Assembly: GCF_040649515.1 (NCBI RefSeq) | Contig: NZ_JBEZFP010000042.1 | Location: 1-63,706 of the forward strand | Direction of reading: 5' to 3' | DNA: 63,706 nt | From: Yinghuangia elevatio | GTDB lineage: Bacteria > Actinomycetota > Actinomycetes > Streptomycetales > Streptomycetaceae | In this document: positions 25,148 through 32,769 of the stretch, one piece after another | Numbering within the stretch: the stretch's first letter is position 1 | Layout of the letters: every line of letters begins with the position of its first letter | Notes under the pieces: model-generated | What the model saw: the letters and a program-made list of their open reading frames with translations, nothing else | Databases searched by the model: none | What the model was told of the DNA's origin: nothing | Made by a program: the position numbers and the translations under genes

Positions 25148-26518
25148 TCACCGGGCCACGTCGACGACAGTGCCGCCCCCTGAGTCGACGCGGACCGTCA
25201 GCGCCGCACCGGCCGCCCGGGCGCGCAAGGTCGTGCCCTGCGGGGTGTCCTCGCGGCCCACCTCGCCGCGGGCCGCGAGGTAGTTCTCGACGAGCGCGGC
25301 GGCGACCGTGCCGCGGCGGGGCTCCGGGACCAGGCGGACCGTCATGTCGGCCGCGCCGCGCACCGCTTCGGCGACCGCGTCCGGCGAGGTCGCGCGTGGG
25401 ACGACCGGGTCGTCGACGCACACGTACGCGTTGCGCCCGTCCTGATCGGCGAAGTCCACCACGCAGCCGCCGCCGAGCAGGCCGGCGGCCCCGTGGCTGA
25501 GCAGCATGAGCACGGCGTCGGTGTCGGCGCATTCGCTCACGTCCACCTCGCGGTCCGCCTCGGGTGCCTGGGCCAGGCCCGGCAGCGCGGTGAGCCGAGC
25601 GTGCGTGTCCGCGTCCCAGGTCCAACGGGTTCGCGCGGCATCGACGGTGCCCAGCACCCGCACGCGCACCTCGTGCGGCCCGCAAATCAGCACCCGTCGG
25701 GTCAGATCGTGGCCCTGGTACGGGAACTGCCCGACGAACCCGGTGAACTCGCCGTCCTGCTCCAGCGCCTGGGCCACGCCCGCGCCCGCGACGTGCCACC
25801 AGGCGCCGGACGGCACCGAGCGCGGCGCGGCCGAGATCCGCACCTGTCCGACGCGGCCCGCGGAGTCGAAGTCCACCTCGACGGTGTCGCCGCTGTCGAG
25901 CGTCGCGTGGACGCCGTCGCCCACTCGCCGGGTCGCCAGGCCGTGGTGGGCGAAGTACCCGGACACCACGGCCTCGTGCGGCACCGGAAGGAACCCGGTG
26001 CCGGTCAGGAGCATGCGGGGGAGGGTGATCGCGTCCGGGCGGGCGCGCGGCACCTGCTTGTCGTCGACGACCATGTACAGGCGTCCGGTCGCGTTCGCGG
26101 TGACGCCGATGTAGCCGTCGGAGCCGAGCAGGCCCATCGCCGCGAACGCGATCGTCTCCGCGGCCATGCGCGGGTCGGCGAAGCCCGACAGGGGCACGAG
26201 GTCGGTGGTGAACTCGGGGATGCCGTCGCGCTCTCCGATCGCGCGCAGCGCCCGCGCCGCCGAGGTGACCTCGGGATCGCCCCAGGAGGGGTTCGCCCAG
26301 CCCCAGAGCCAGGAGTCGTCACCGGTCGAGAAACTTCCGAGCACCGAGACGGCGACCTCGCGGCCGCTCTGCCGGTACACCCGGTCGTTGAGGTTGACGC
26401 TCCACTCGCCCATCGGCATGAAGGCGTTGAACGCCTCCAACTGCTCGCCGACCCAGGCTCCATGCGGCCCTGCGGCCCGTACGAATGCGTCCGAGAAGAA
26501 GTCGTGTCCCGTGGTCAT
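25148..26518 (-). CDS. DUF6882-like protein
   Basis: This 456-residue soluble protein has an N-terminal domain (about 1-215) I match from memory to DUF6882. Its hallmarks are SGREVAVSVLGSFSTGDDSWLWGWANPSW and FAAMGLLGSDGYIGV. The C-terminal part (about 240-456) has a different beta-rich fold, with WDADTHARLTALPGLA and a CVDFADQDGRNAYVCVDD segment. No catalytic residues can be named. The start ATG gives MTTGHDFFSDAFVRAAGPH, in line with the family. It is monocistronic. Confidence 0.72.
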   Translation of the reverse strand: MTTGHDFFSDAFVRAAGPHGAWVGEQLEAFNAFMPMGEWSVNLNDRVYRQSGREVAVSVLGSFSTGDDSWLWGWANPSWGDPEVTSAARALRAIGERDGIPEFTTDLVPLSGFADPRMAAETIAFAAMGLLGSDGYIGVTANATGRLYMVVDDKQVPRARPDAITLPRMLLTGTGFLPVPHEAVVSGYFAHHGLATRRVGDGVHATLDSGDTVEVDFDSAGRVGQVRISAAPRSVPSGAWWHVAGAGVAQALEQDGEFTGFVGQFPYQGHDLTRRVLICGPHEVRVRVLGTVDAARTRWTWDADTHARLTALPGLAQAPEADREVDVSECADTDAVLMLLSHGAAGLLGGGCVVDFADQDGRNAYVCVDDPVVPRATSPDAVAEAVRGAADMTVRLVPEPRRGTVAAALVENYLAARGEVGREDTPQGTTLRARAAGAALTVRVDSGGGTVVDVAR

Positions 26519-26682
26519 GCGCGGTCACGTTACCGATCGGCGCCGACGAACGCGCGAGTGCGCGCTGCCCGTGCATACGGGGGGCCGCCGGGGGGCCGGG
26601 AGGGCCGGCACCGCGCCGGTGGTCGCTGGGGCGGTCAGGCGGGGTGGAGGCGGCCCCGCGCGGTCCGGCCCGGCGGGTTGGG

Positions 26683-27081
26683 TCAGCCGTTCTCCGACAG
26701 GACGCTGGACAGCACGTGCGCCAGCGGGTCGTCGCCGGTCTGCTGCATCGCGTTCGGGCTGCAGACCTGGCTGACCTGGTCGGTCAGGATGTCCTGGACA
26801 CCGACGCCGGCGCCGAGGACGCCGACCGCGCCCTGGAGCGGGATCTTGTTCACGCCGAAGCAGTTGATGACGCCACCCTGGATGACCGCCATGTTCGGGC
26901 TCATGTAGCCGTTGCTGCTCGAGTTGGCGATGGCCTGGGCCGACTCGTTGCCGGCCTGGAGGGCGACGTTGCCGTCGTCGTTGTTGCCGGCGACGGCCTG
27001 CGGCGCGGCGACGGCGGTGAGGCCGAAGACCGAGGTCGCGATCGCGGCAGAGGCCGACACGCGCTGGAGGAGGTTCGCCAT
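26683..27081 (-). CDS. Rodlin, rodlet-layer protein
   Basis: This 132-residue secreted protein has a signal peptide of about 31 residues ending AVA. The mature part follows the rodlin pattern: N-terminal GNNDDGN, NGYMSPNMAVIQGG, the cysteine in VINCFGV (C74), VGVQDILTD, a second cysteine (C107) and QTGDDPLAHVL. Rodlins (RdlA, RdlB) organise chaplin fibrils into rodlets on aerial hyphae and spores of Streptomyces. Here one copy stands alone without a paired rodlin or chaplin gene. The ATG follows AAGGAA. Confidence 0.9.
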   Translation of the reverse strand: MANLLQRVSASAAIATSVFGLTAVAAPQAVAGNNDDGNVALQAGNESAQAIANSSSNGYMSPNMAVIQGGVINCFGVNKIPLQGAVGVLGAGVGVQDILTDQVSQVCSPNAMQQTGDDPLAHVLSSVLSENG

Positions 27082-27276
27082 CAGAAGTTCCTTAGGTGTT
27101 GGGGCTGGAGGGGTACGTGCCGCCGCGGCAGCCTGTCCAACACCTCGGGAGACGGAATGGTTGCGGACTTTCACCCTCGTGGTGGCAGCCGTCGAAGCGC
27201 CGTTCGACTGCGGGCCCGGCAGGCGACCGCGCCGACGGGCGCACCGCGGGCCCGCGAACGGGCCCGTGACGGCATG

Positions 27277-27315
27277 CCGGAGGGGCCGGGGGCGGTGTGC
27301 CCCCGGCCCCTCCGG
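27277..27315. terminator. Perfect 17-bp terminator hairpin
   Basis: CCGGAGGGGCCGGGGGC (27277-27293) pairs fully with its complement at 27299-27315 around GGTGT. It lies 29 bp past the stop of the ABC ATPase and marks the end of the leftward glycopolymer operon, insulating the rodlin gene. Confidence 0.85.
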
Positions 27316-27344
27316 AACGGATGTACGGACCAACTGCGTACGGG

Positions 27345-28256
27345 TTACGCGCCCTTCTCGTACGCCGCCACGACCTCCGCGGTCGGGCCGTCCTGCAGGA
27401 TGACCCCGTCGTGCAGCCAGATGACCCGCTCACACGTGTCGCGGATCGACTTCATGCTGTGGCTCACCAGGAAAACCGTGCCGGCCTCCTCGCGGAGCTC
27501 GCGGATCCGGGCCTCGCTGCGCTGCTGGAACTCCCGGTCGCCGGTGGCCAGCGCCTCGTCGATCATCAGCACGTCGTGGCTGCGCGCCGCGGCGATGGCG
27601 AACCGCAGGCGCGCCCCCTGGCCGGACGAGTAGGTGCGCATGGGCCGGTTCAGGATGCCCTTGCTCATCTTCTCCAGGCCGGAGAACTCGGCGATCGACT
27701 CGTAGCTCGCCCGGGCCTCGGCCTGCGTCATGCCCATCGCGAGGCAGCCGAGGATGATGTTCCGCTCGCCGGTCAGCTCGCTCATCATCGCCGCGTTGAC
27801 GCCGAGCAGCGACGGCTGGCCGTGCGTGTAGATCTTGCCGCTGGTGGGCGGCAGCAGCCCCGCGACGCAGCGCAGCAGCGTGCTCTTGCCGGAGCCGTTG
27901 CGTCCGATCAGCCCGATGGCCTCGCCCTTGTACGCCACGAAGCTGACGCCCTTGACGGCATGCACCTCGGTGACGCCCGCGGCGCCCTTGCGGGCGATGA
28001 TGCGCGACAGCGCCGAGGTGGCGTTGCCCTTGCCCGCGCCCGCGCCGTGTACGCGGTACGTGAGCTTGACGTTGTCGACGACGACCGTCGGCACCCGGGC
28101 GGCTTCCGCGGCCACGTCGGCCGCACCGCCCGTCGCCGTGCTGGCTGCCGCCGTGCCGACTGCCGCCTGGTCGGTCGGCGCGGCGCCGGCCGCGGCCGTG
28201 TCCGTCGCGGTTCCGGTCTGTGCGGCGTTGCCCTGCGCCGGGATGGTCTCAGCCAC
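27345..28256 (-). CDS. Polysaccharide/teichoic acid exporter ATPase (Wzt/TagH-like)
   Basis: This is the 303-residue ATP-binding subunit of an ABC-2 exporter. A disordered Ala/Thr-rich N-terminus of about 50 residues precedes the nucleotide domain. Visible motifs are the Walker A GLIGRNGSGKST, the degenerate signature YSSGQGARLRF and Walker B VLMIDEALATGD, all typical of TagH/Wzt. There is no C-terminal carbohydrate-binding domain. It works with the permease encoded upstream, whose stop it overlaps by 8 bp. The pair would move a finished lipid-linked polymer across the membrane. Confidence 0.92.
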   Translation of the reverse strand: MAETIPAQGNAAQTGTATDTAAAGAAPTDQAAVGTAAASTATGGAADVAAEAARVPTVVVDNVKLTYRVHGAGAGKGNATSALSRIIARKGAAGVTEVHAVKGVSFVAYKGEAIGLIGRNGSGKSTLLRCVAGLLPPTSGKIYTHGQPSLLGVNAAMMSELTGERNIILGCLAMGMTQAEARASYESIAEFSGLEKMSKGILNRPMRTYSSGQGARLRFAIAAARSHDVLMIDEALATGDREFQQRSEARIRELREEAGTVFLVSHSMKSIRDTCERVIWLHDGVILQDGPTAEVVAAYEKGA

Positions 28257-29169
28257 GGCCGTACCTCTCTTCCGCGCGCCAGAAGTAGATGAAGCCGCCG
28301 ATGCCGACGAGGAGCGCCCAGCCCACGCCGAGCAGCCACGTGTGCGCGGGGATCGTCACATGGCTCTCGATCAGCGAGTCGCGGATCAGTTCGATGTAGA
28401 CCGCCGCGGGATTCGACTCCAGGGCGTGCCGCACCCAGGCCGGGGCGTCCTCGGTGAAGGTCGCGATGCTGTAGAACACGCCGGAGACGTACAGCCAGGT
28501 CCGCATCAGGAACGGGATCAGCTGGTTGATGTCGGTGACCGTGGCGCCGAAGCGCGCGACGATCATGCTCAGACCCACGTTGAACACGAACTGGCACAGG
28601 AGTGCGGGGACCACCAGCAGCCACTTCAGGGTCAGCGGCTCGCCCTTCGCCAGCACGATCGCGAACAGCACCACCATCGAGATCAGCAGCTGCTGCAACT
28701 GCACGATGGTGAACGAGATGGGCAGGCTCGCGCGCGGGAAGTGCAGCGCGCGGATGAGGTTGAGCTGACTGCTGATCGAGCGCGCGCCCGCCAGAACGGC
28801 GGTCTGCGTGAAGCTGAAGACGAAGATGCCGGTGACCAGGAACGCGACGTAGTTGTCGATGCCCCGGTCGGTCTTCAGCATCATGCCGAAGATCAGATAG
28901 TAGATCGCGGCGTTGAGCAGCGGGGTGAGGACCTGCCACACCTGGCCGAGCCGTGCCGTGCTGTACGAGGCACGGGTCTTGGCGTTGGCGAACGCCACGA
29001 TGAAGTGGCGGCGGCCCCAGAGCTGGCGCAGGTAGTCGCGCAAGCCGGGCCGGGCACCGCTGACGCTCAGCTGGTGCCTGGCGGCGTATTCGGCGAGCGT
29101 CTCGCTCTTGCCGGGGGGTGCCGGAGCGGCTGCGGGCGAGCCCGTTCCGGCGGTTGCGCTGTGAACCAC
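28249..29169 (-). CDS. Polysaccharide/teichoic acid exporter permease (Wzm/TagG-like)
   Basis: This ABC-2 permease of about 306 residues has six predicted helices. The amphipathic front segment LRDYLRQLWGRRHFIVAFANAKTRASY is followed by RLGQVWQVLTPLLNAAIYYLIFG, typical of Wzm/TagG. An outer loop with TEDAPAWVRHALESNPAAVYIELIRDS is the conserved re-entrant region. GTG 29169 was chosen because GGAAAG lies seven bases upstream; a TTG at 29196 is the alternative. It heads the two-gene exporter unit, 133 bp downstream of the GT2 gene. Confidence 0.9.
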   Translation of the reverse strand: MVHSATAGTGSPAAAPAPPGKSETLAEYAARHQLSVSGARPGLRDYLRQLWGRRHFIVAFANAKTRASYSTARLGQVWQVLTPLLNAAIYYLIFGMMLKTDRGIDNYVAFLVTGIFVFSFTQTAVLAGARSISSQLNLIRALHFPRASLPISFTIVQLQQLLISMVVLFAIVLAKGEPLTLKWLLVVPALLCQFVFNVGLSMIVARFGATVTDINQLIPFLMRTWLYVSGVFYSIATFTEDAPAWVRHALESNPAAVYIELIRDSLIESHVTIPAHTWLLGVGWALLVGIGGFIYFWRAEERYGRG

Positions 29170-29302
29170 GGGGAGACTTTCCGTCGAGGTTGACAAAGGG
29201 GCGGACGTGCGGGAAACGGCGGTCCGGGCGGCGTCGCACGGACGCCGTCCGGACAGCGGCGTCCGACGAACGGAGCCGGACGCGGGGACAGGTCGAGAGG
29301 CG

Positions 29303-30229
29303 TCAGATCAGCGGGGGCCGTCTGAGCCTTGTCATATGCCAGACGGTGCGCCACGAGATCGGGTTCCGCGGTCCGCAGGATTCGTGCCAGCCTTCGCGAA
29401 ACCCTAGCGTCCACGCCTGGAAGCCCTCCCGGTTCGGACGCCGCGCCGCGGTGATCACCACCCACGAGGCCAGGTACGCCGGGACGATCGGCCAGGGCAG
29501 GTTGCGGCGCGCCAGCCAGACGCGGTTCCGTGCGTTCATGCGGTGATAGTGCGCGTGCCGGGCCGGGCTGGTGGCCGGGTGCTCCAGGACGACGTCCGCC
29601 CGGTAGTCGACGGTCCAGCCGGCGTCGAGCGCGCGCCAGGCGAGGTCGGTCTCCTCATGGGCGTAGAAGAACTGGTCCGGCAGGCCGCCGACCTCGCGCA
29701 GGACCTCGGCGCGTATCGCGCACGCGCCGCCCAGGAAGGTGGTCACCGCACCGGACCGCAGCGGCGCGCCGCTGCCCAGCCGCGGCACGTGGCGCCGCTG
29801 CGTGGTCTTGGTCACCGGGTCGACGATCCGGAACGTCACGATCCCGAGGTCGGGGTTGTGCGCGAAGGCCGAGCGCAGCCGGTTGGCGATGCCCGGGTCG
29901 CGGATCAGGCCGTCGTCGTCGAGGAACATCACGACGTCGCAGTCCAGCGCCGCCGCGCCCACGTTGCGGCCCGCGGGGATGCCGATGTTGTCGTCGAGTT
30001 CGATGATCCGCACGAAATCGGGCAGGTCGGTGGGGGACTTGCCGCCGTTCACCACGAGCACGACCTCGATCGGCGGGCCGTACTGGGCGGCCACCGAGTC
30101 GAGCAGCGCGGTCAGCTCCATCGGGCGGTCGCCCATGGTGAGCACGACCGCGCCGATGCGCACGTCGGCGGGGACGGGGCCCTCGGTGGTCGTCCGAGGC
30201 GGGGGCACAGGCCGGGGGATCATGCTCAT
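29303..30229 (-). CDS. Glycosyltransferase family 2
   Basis: This 308-residue GT-A enzyme begins with VGAVVLTMGDRPMELTALLDS. The nucleotide-sugar and metal site is CDVVMFLDDDG, and ETDLAWRALDAGW supplies the catalytic-base region (ED-like). Rhamnosyl and galactofuranosyl transferases share this shape. It has a C-terminal amphipathic region but no clear membrane helix. Its ATG overlaps the upstream CDP-alcohol transferase stop by 4 bp (ATGA). It probably adds a sugar to the polymer or its linkage unit. Confidence 0.9.
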   Translation of the reverse strand: MSMIPRPVPPPRTTTEGPVPADVRIGAVVLTMGDRPMELTALLDSVAAQYGPPIEVVLVVNGGKSPTDLPDFVRIIELDDNIGIPAGRNVGAAALDCDVVMFLDDDGLIRDPGIANRLRSAFAHNPDLGIVTFRIVDPVTKTTQRRHVPRLGSGAPLRSGAVTTFLGGACAIRAEVLREVGGLPDQFFYAHEETDLAWRALDAGWTVDYRADVVLEHPATSPARHAHYHRMNARNRVWLARRNLPWPIVPAYLASWVVITAARRPNREGFQAWTLGFREGWHESCGPRNPISWRTVWHMTRLRRPPLI

Positions 30230-31005
30230 CGCAGTCGACTCGACAGCAGGACGCTCACCAGGTGGAGAACGGTCTGCAGCAGCGCGATCGCGGCCAGGAC
30301 GGCCACCGCCGCACGGCTGAACGCGAGACCTTCGCCGCGCACCGCGTCGGCGACACCCGCGACCAGCAGGAACAAGGACGCCTCGACCGCGCCGACCAGA
30401 CGGTGGAACTTGAGCGACGCGGCGACCTTGCGCAGCGACGCCGCGCCCGAGGACCGCGGCACCGCGGCGCCGTCGTTGACGATCGGCAGCCCCGCGCGGG
30501 CCCGGGCACCGTCCACGAGGTCGGTCTCGGACTTGATCAGAATCGCGCCCAGCGCCGCCACGACGCCGAGGTACGCCCAGCCGTCGAGGTGCCCACCGTC
30601 CAGGATGCCCGCGGCGTGCAGGCCGGCCCCGGTCAGCAGCGCCGCCTCGCTGAGGTAGTGCCCGACCCGGTCGAGGTAGACGCCGGTCACCGAGGTCTGC
30701 CGCCGCCAGCGGGCCACCTCGCCGTCGACGCAGTCCAGCAGGAGGTACACCTGCACGAGGACGACCGCCACGACCGGGCCGGCCAGACCGGGCAGCATCA
30801 GCGACGCGCCGGCCGCGATCCCCGCGAGGATCATCAGGTACGTGAGTTGGTTGGGGCTGATGCGGGTGCCCACCAGCACGCGCGTGATCCGTACGGATAT
30901 GCGCCGCATGTACAGGCGGCCCGCCCAGTGCTCCCCACTGCGACGGTCAAGCAGTCCGGCCGGATGGACGACCGTCCGGAGCTCAGCCACCGAAGGCATG
31001 GACAT
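30226..31005 (-). CDS. CDP-alcohol phosphatidyltransferase with an altered catalytic motif
   Basis: This 259-residue membrane protein has about six helices. The CDP-alcohol motif reads D91-CV-D94-G-EV-AR, eight residues, G, then LD112RVGH116. The family consensus ends D-x3-D, so the last aspartate, usually held to be the catalytic base, is His here. CDP-alcohol transferases move a phospho-alcohol from CDP to a second alcohol. The change may alter metal use or activity. The gene overlaps its upstream dehydrogenase neighbour by 23 bp and sits mid-operon. Confidence 0.88.
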   Translation of the reverse strand: MSMPSVAELRTVVHPAGLLDRRSGEHWAGRLYMRRISVRITRVLVGTRISPNQLTYLMILAGIAAGASLMLPGLAGPVVAVVLVQVYLLLDCVDGEVARWRRQTSVTGVYLDRVGHYLSEAALLTGAGLHAAGILDGGHLDGWAYLGVVAALGAILIKSETDLVDGARARAGLPIVNDGAAVPRSSGAASLRKVAASLKFHRLVGAVEASLFLLVAGVADAVRGEGLAFSRAAVAVLAAIALLQTVLHLVSVLLSSRLR

Positions 31006-32044
31006 ATTTCTCCACCGCGTCTGTGAGTCGGGCCGGGGGGAACGCGAGGTGCTCGAGAATCGTGTAGCGGCCGGGCCGGGTGCTCGGCGCGTACTCCACG
31101 GCCGCCCTGAACTGCGCCGTGCTGATGCCGAGTTCGGGGGGTACCACGGGCAGCCCGTGCCGGCGCAGGCTGGTCGCCAGGGTTTCGGCCGTGACCAGGT
31201 CGTCGCGCAGGAACGACGCGAAGACCGCGCCGACGCCGACCTGTTCGCCGTGCAGGCCGCGCAGCTCCGGGTACAGCAGGTCCAGGGCGTGCGAGATCTC
31301 GTGGCAAGCCCCGCTGCACGGATGCGACGTGCCGGCCACCGTCATGGCGAGGCCGGACATCACGAGGCTGTCGACGAGCGCCACCAGGAACGCGTCGTCG
31401 GCGATGCCGCCGGGCCGGTGCAGGAGTGACTCCGCGGCGGTCCGGGCGAACGCCGCGGACAGACCGTCGACCGGCTGACCCGCGACCGCCTCGGCCAACT
31501 CCCAGTCGGCGAGGGCGGACAGGTTCGACAGGACCTCGCCGATGCCGGCCCGCACATAGCGGGCCGGGGCGCCCCGGATCACGTCGAGGTCGACCACGAG
31601 GGCGATCGGGGCGGGCACGCCGTACGAACCGCGCCCCGCGTCGTTGTCGAGGATGCTGACCGGCGACGCGATGCCGTCGTGCGCCAGATTGGTCGCGACC
31701 GCCACCATCGGCAGGCCCACGCGCGCCGCGGCGTACTTGGTGGAGTCGAGCGTACGTCCGCCGCCGATCCCCACCACGGCGTCGTACGTCCCCGCACGCA
31801 GCCGGTCGGCGAGGTCCACCGCTGCGTTGAGCGTGCCGCCCTCGACCGGGAACCAGTCGGCGCCGGGCAGTTGCGGGGCCACCCGGGCACGCAGGCGCTC
31901 GTCGGTCCCGGTGCTCACCACCAGGGCGAGGCTGCCGCTCGCGGAGATGCGGCCTTCGGCGAGGATGTCGGTGAGTCGGTCGAGGGCCCCGGCGCGGACC
32001 TCCACGCTGAGCGGCGCGGGGACCAGGCGCGTCAGTACCGGCAC
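30983..32044 (-). CDS. sn-Glycerol-1-phosphate dehydrogenase-like enzyme (AraM/EgsA family)
   Basis: This 353-residue iron-containing alcohol dehydrogenase-fold protein has the NAD(P) loop VVGIGGGRTLD (about 90-100). The signatures TNLAHDGIASPVS (118-130), SHPCSGACHEISHALDLL (H248) and HGEQVGVGA (H265) match the glycerol-1-phosphate dehydrogenases of archaea and bacterial AraM. These reduce dihydroxyacetone phosphate to sn-glycerol-1-phosphate. The GIGE motif has Glu170 where I expect the third metal ligand, Asp. GTG 32044 overlaps the nucleotidyltransferase end by 13 bp. A different polyol phosphate as product is possible. Confidence 0.85.
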   Translation of the reverse strand: MPVLTRLVPAPLSVEVRAGALDRLTDILAEGRISASGSLALVVSTGTDERLRARVAPQLPGADWFPVEGGTLNAAVDLADRLRAGTYDAVVGIGGGRTLDSTKYAAARVGLPMVAVATNLAHDGIASPVSILDNDAGRGSYGVPAPIALVVDLDVIRGAPARYVRAGIGEVLSNLSALADWELAEAVAGQPVDGLSAAFARTAAESLLHRPGGIADDAFLVALVDSLVMSGLAMTVAGTSHPCSGACHEISHALDLLYPELRGLHGEQVGVGAVFASFLRDDLVTAETLATSLRRHGLPVVPPELGISTAQFRAAVEYAPSTRPGRYTILEHLAFPPARLTDAVEKYVHAFGG

Positions 32045-32769
32045 GCTATGTCCCTCGCCTTGAGCAGGTCCTCGGTCGTGTCGATCTCGGTCCATTCGGC
32101 GCCGCCGATCGACCGCACGCCGACCCGGCCGCCGCGCTCGGCGTAGAGCTGGAAGGCGTCCTCGTAGTACTGCTGCGGGTCGGCTTCCCACGTCGCGGCG
32201 AGGGCCGCGACCAGGCCCGATCCGGCGCCCGGGGCGACGAGCGTCACACCGATGTACTCGCCGACGGCCTCGGCCGGCTCCATGAGCTTGGTGATGCGCG
32301 CGAGGAGGCCGTCCGCACCCAGGCGGACCTTCATCTCCTCCTCGGCCAGCGGCTTCACGTCGTCCAACGCCAGCACCACGTCGAGGTCGCCGGTGCCGCC
32401 GTCGAGCATGGCCTCCTGCACGGACAGCGGGTGCAGCGTGTCGCCGTTCGCCAGCAGCACGCCCTCGTCGAGGAAGTCGCGGGCGCACCACAGCGAGTAC
32501 GCGTTGTTCCACTCCTCGGCCTTGTCGTTGTCGACGAGGTGGAGCTTGACGCCGTACGCCCGCTCCAGGTCGGCACGCCGCTCGCGCACGGCCTCGGCGG
32601 CGTACCCGATCACCACGGCCGCGTCGGTCAGGCCGGCCTTCGCGAAGTTCTCGAGGGTGAAGTCCAGCACCGACCGCTCGTCCCGGACCGGCACGAGGGC
32701 CTTGGGCAGGGTGTCGGTCCAAGGCCGAAGTCTGCGTCCGGCTCCGGCGGCCAACACGAGCCCGATCAT
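32032..32769 (-). CDS. Sugar/polyol-phosphate nucleotidyltransferase
   Basis: This 245-residue enzyme has the nucleotidyltransferase loop LAAGAGRRLRPWTDTLPKAL (about 6-25, with R12 and K23), LLANGDTLH as the metal-binding Asp site and WTEIDTTEDLLKA near the C-terminus. This shape is shared by phosphocholine and inositol-1-phosphate cytidylyltransferases and by sugar-1-phosphate enzymes. Beside two CDP-alcohol transferases and a polyol-phosphate dehydrogenase, CTP and a polyol phosphate are the likely substrates. Its ATG overlaps the upstream gene by 4 bp. Confidence 0.88.
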   Translation of the reverse strand: MIGLVLAAGAGRRLRPWTDTLPKALVPVRDERSVLDFTLENFAKAGLTDAAVVIGYAAEAVRERRADLERAYGVKLHLVDNDKAEEWNNAYSLWCARDFLDEGVLLANGDTLHPLSVQEAMLDGGTGDLDVVLALDDVKPLAEEEMKVRLGADGLLARITKLMEPAEAVGEYIGVTLVAPGAGSGLVAALAATWEADPQQYYEDAFQLYAERGGRVGVRSIGGAEWTEIDTTEDLLKARDIACRY

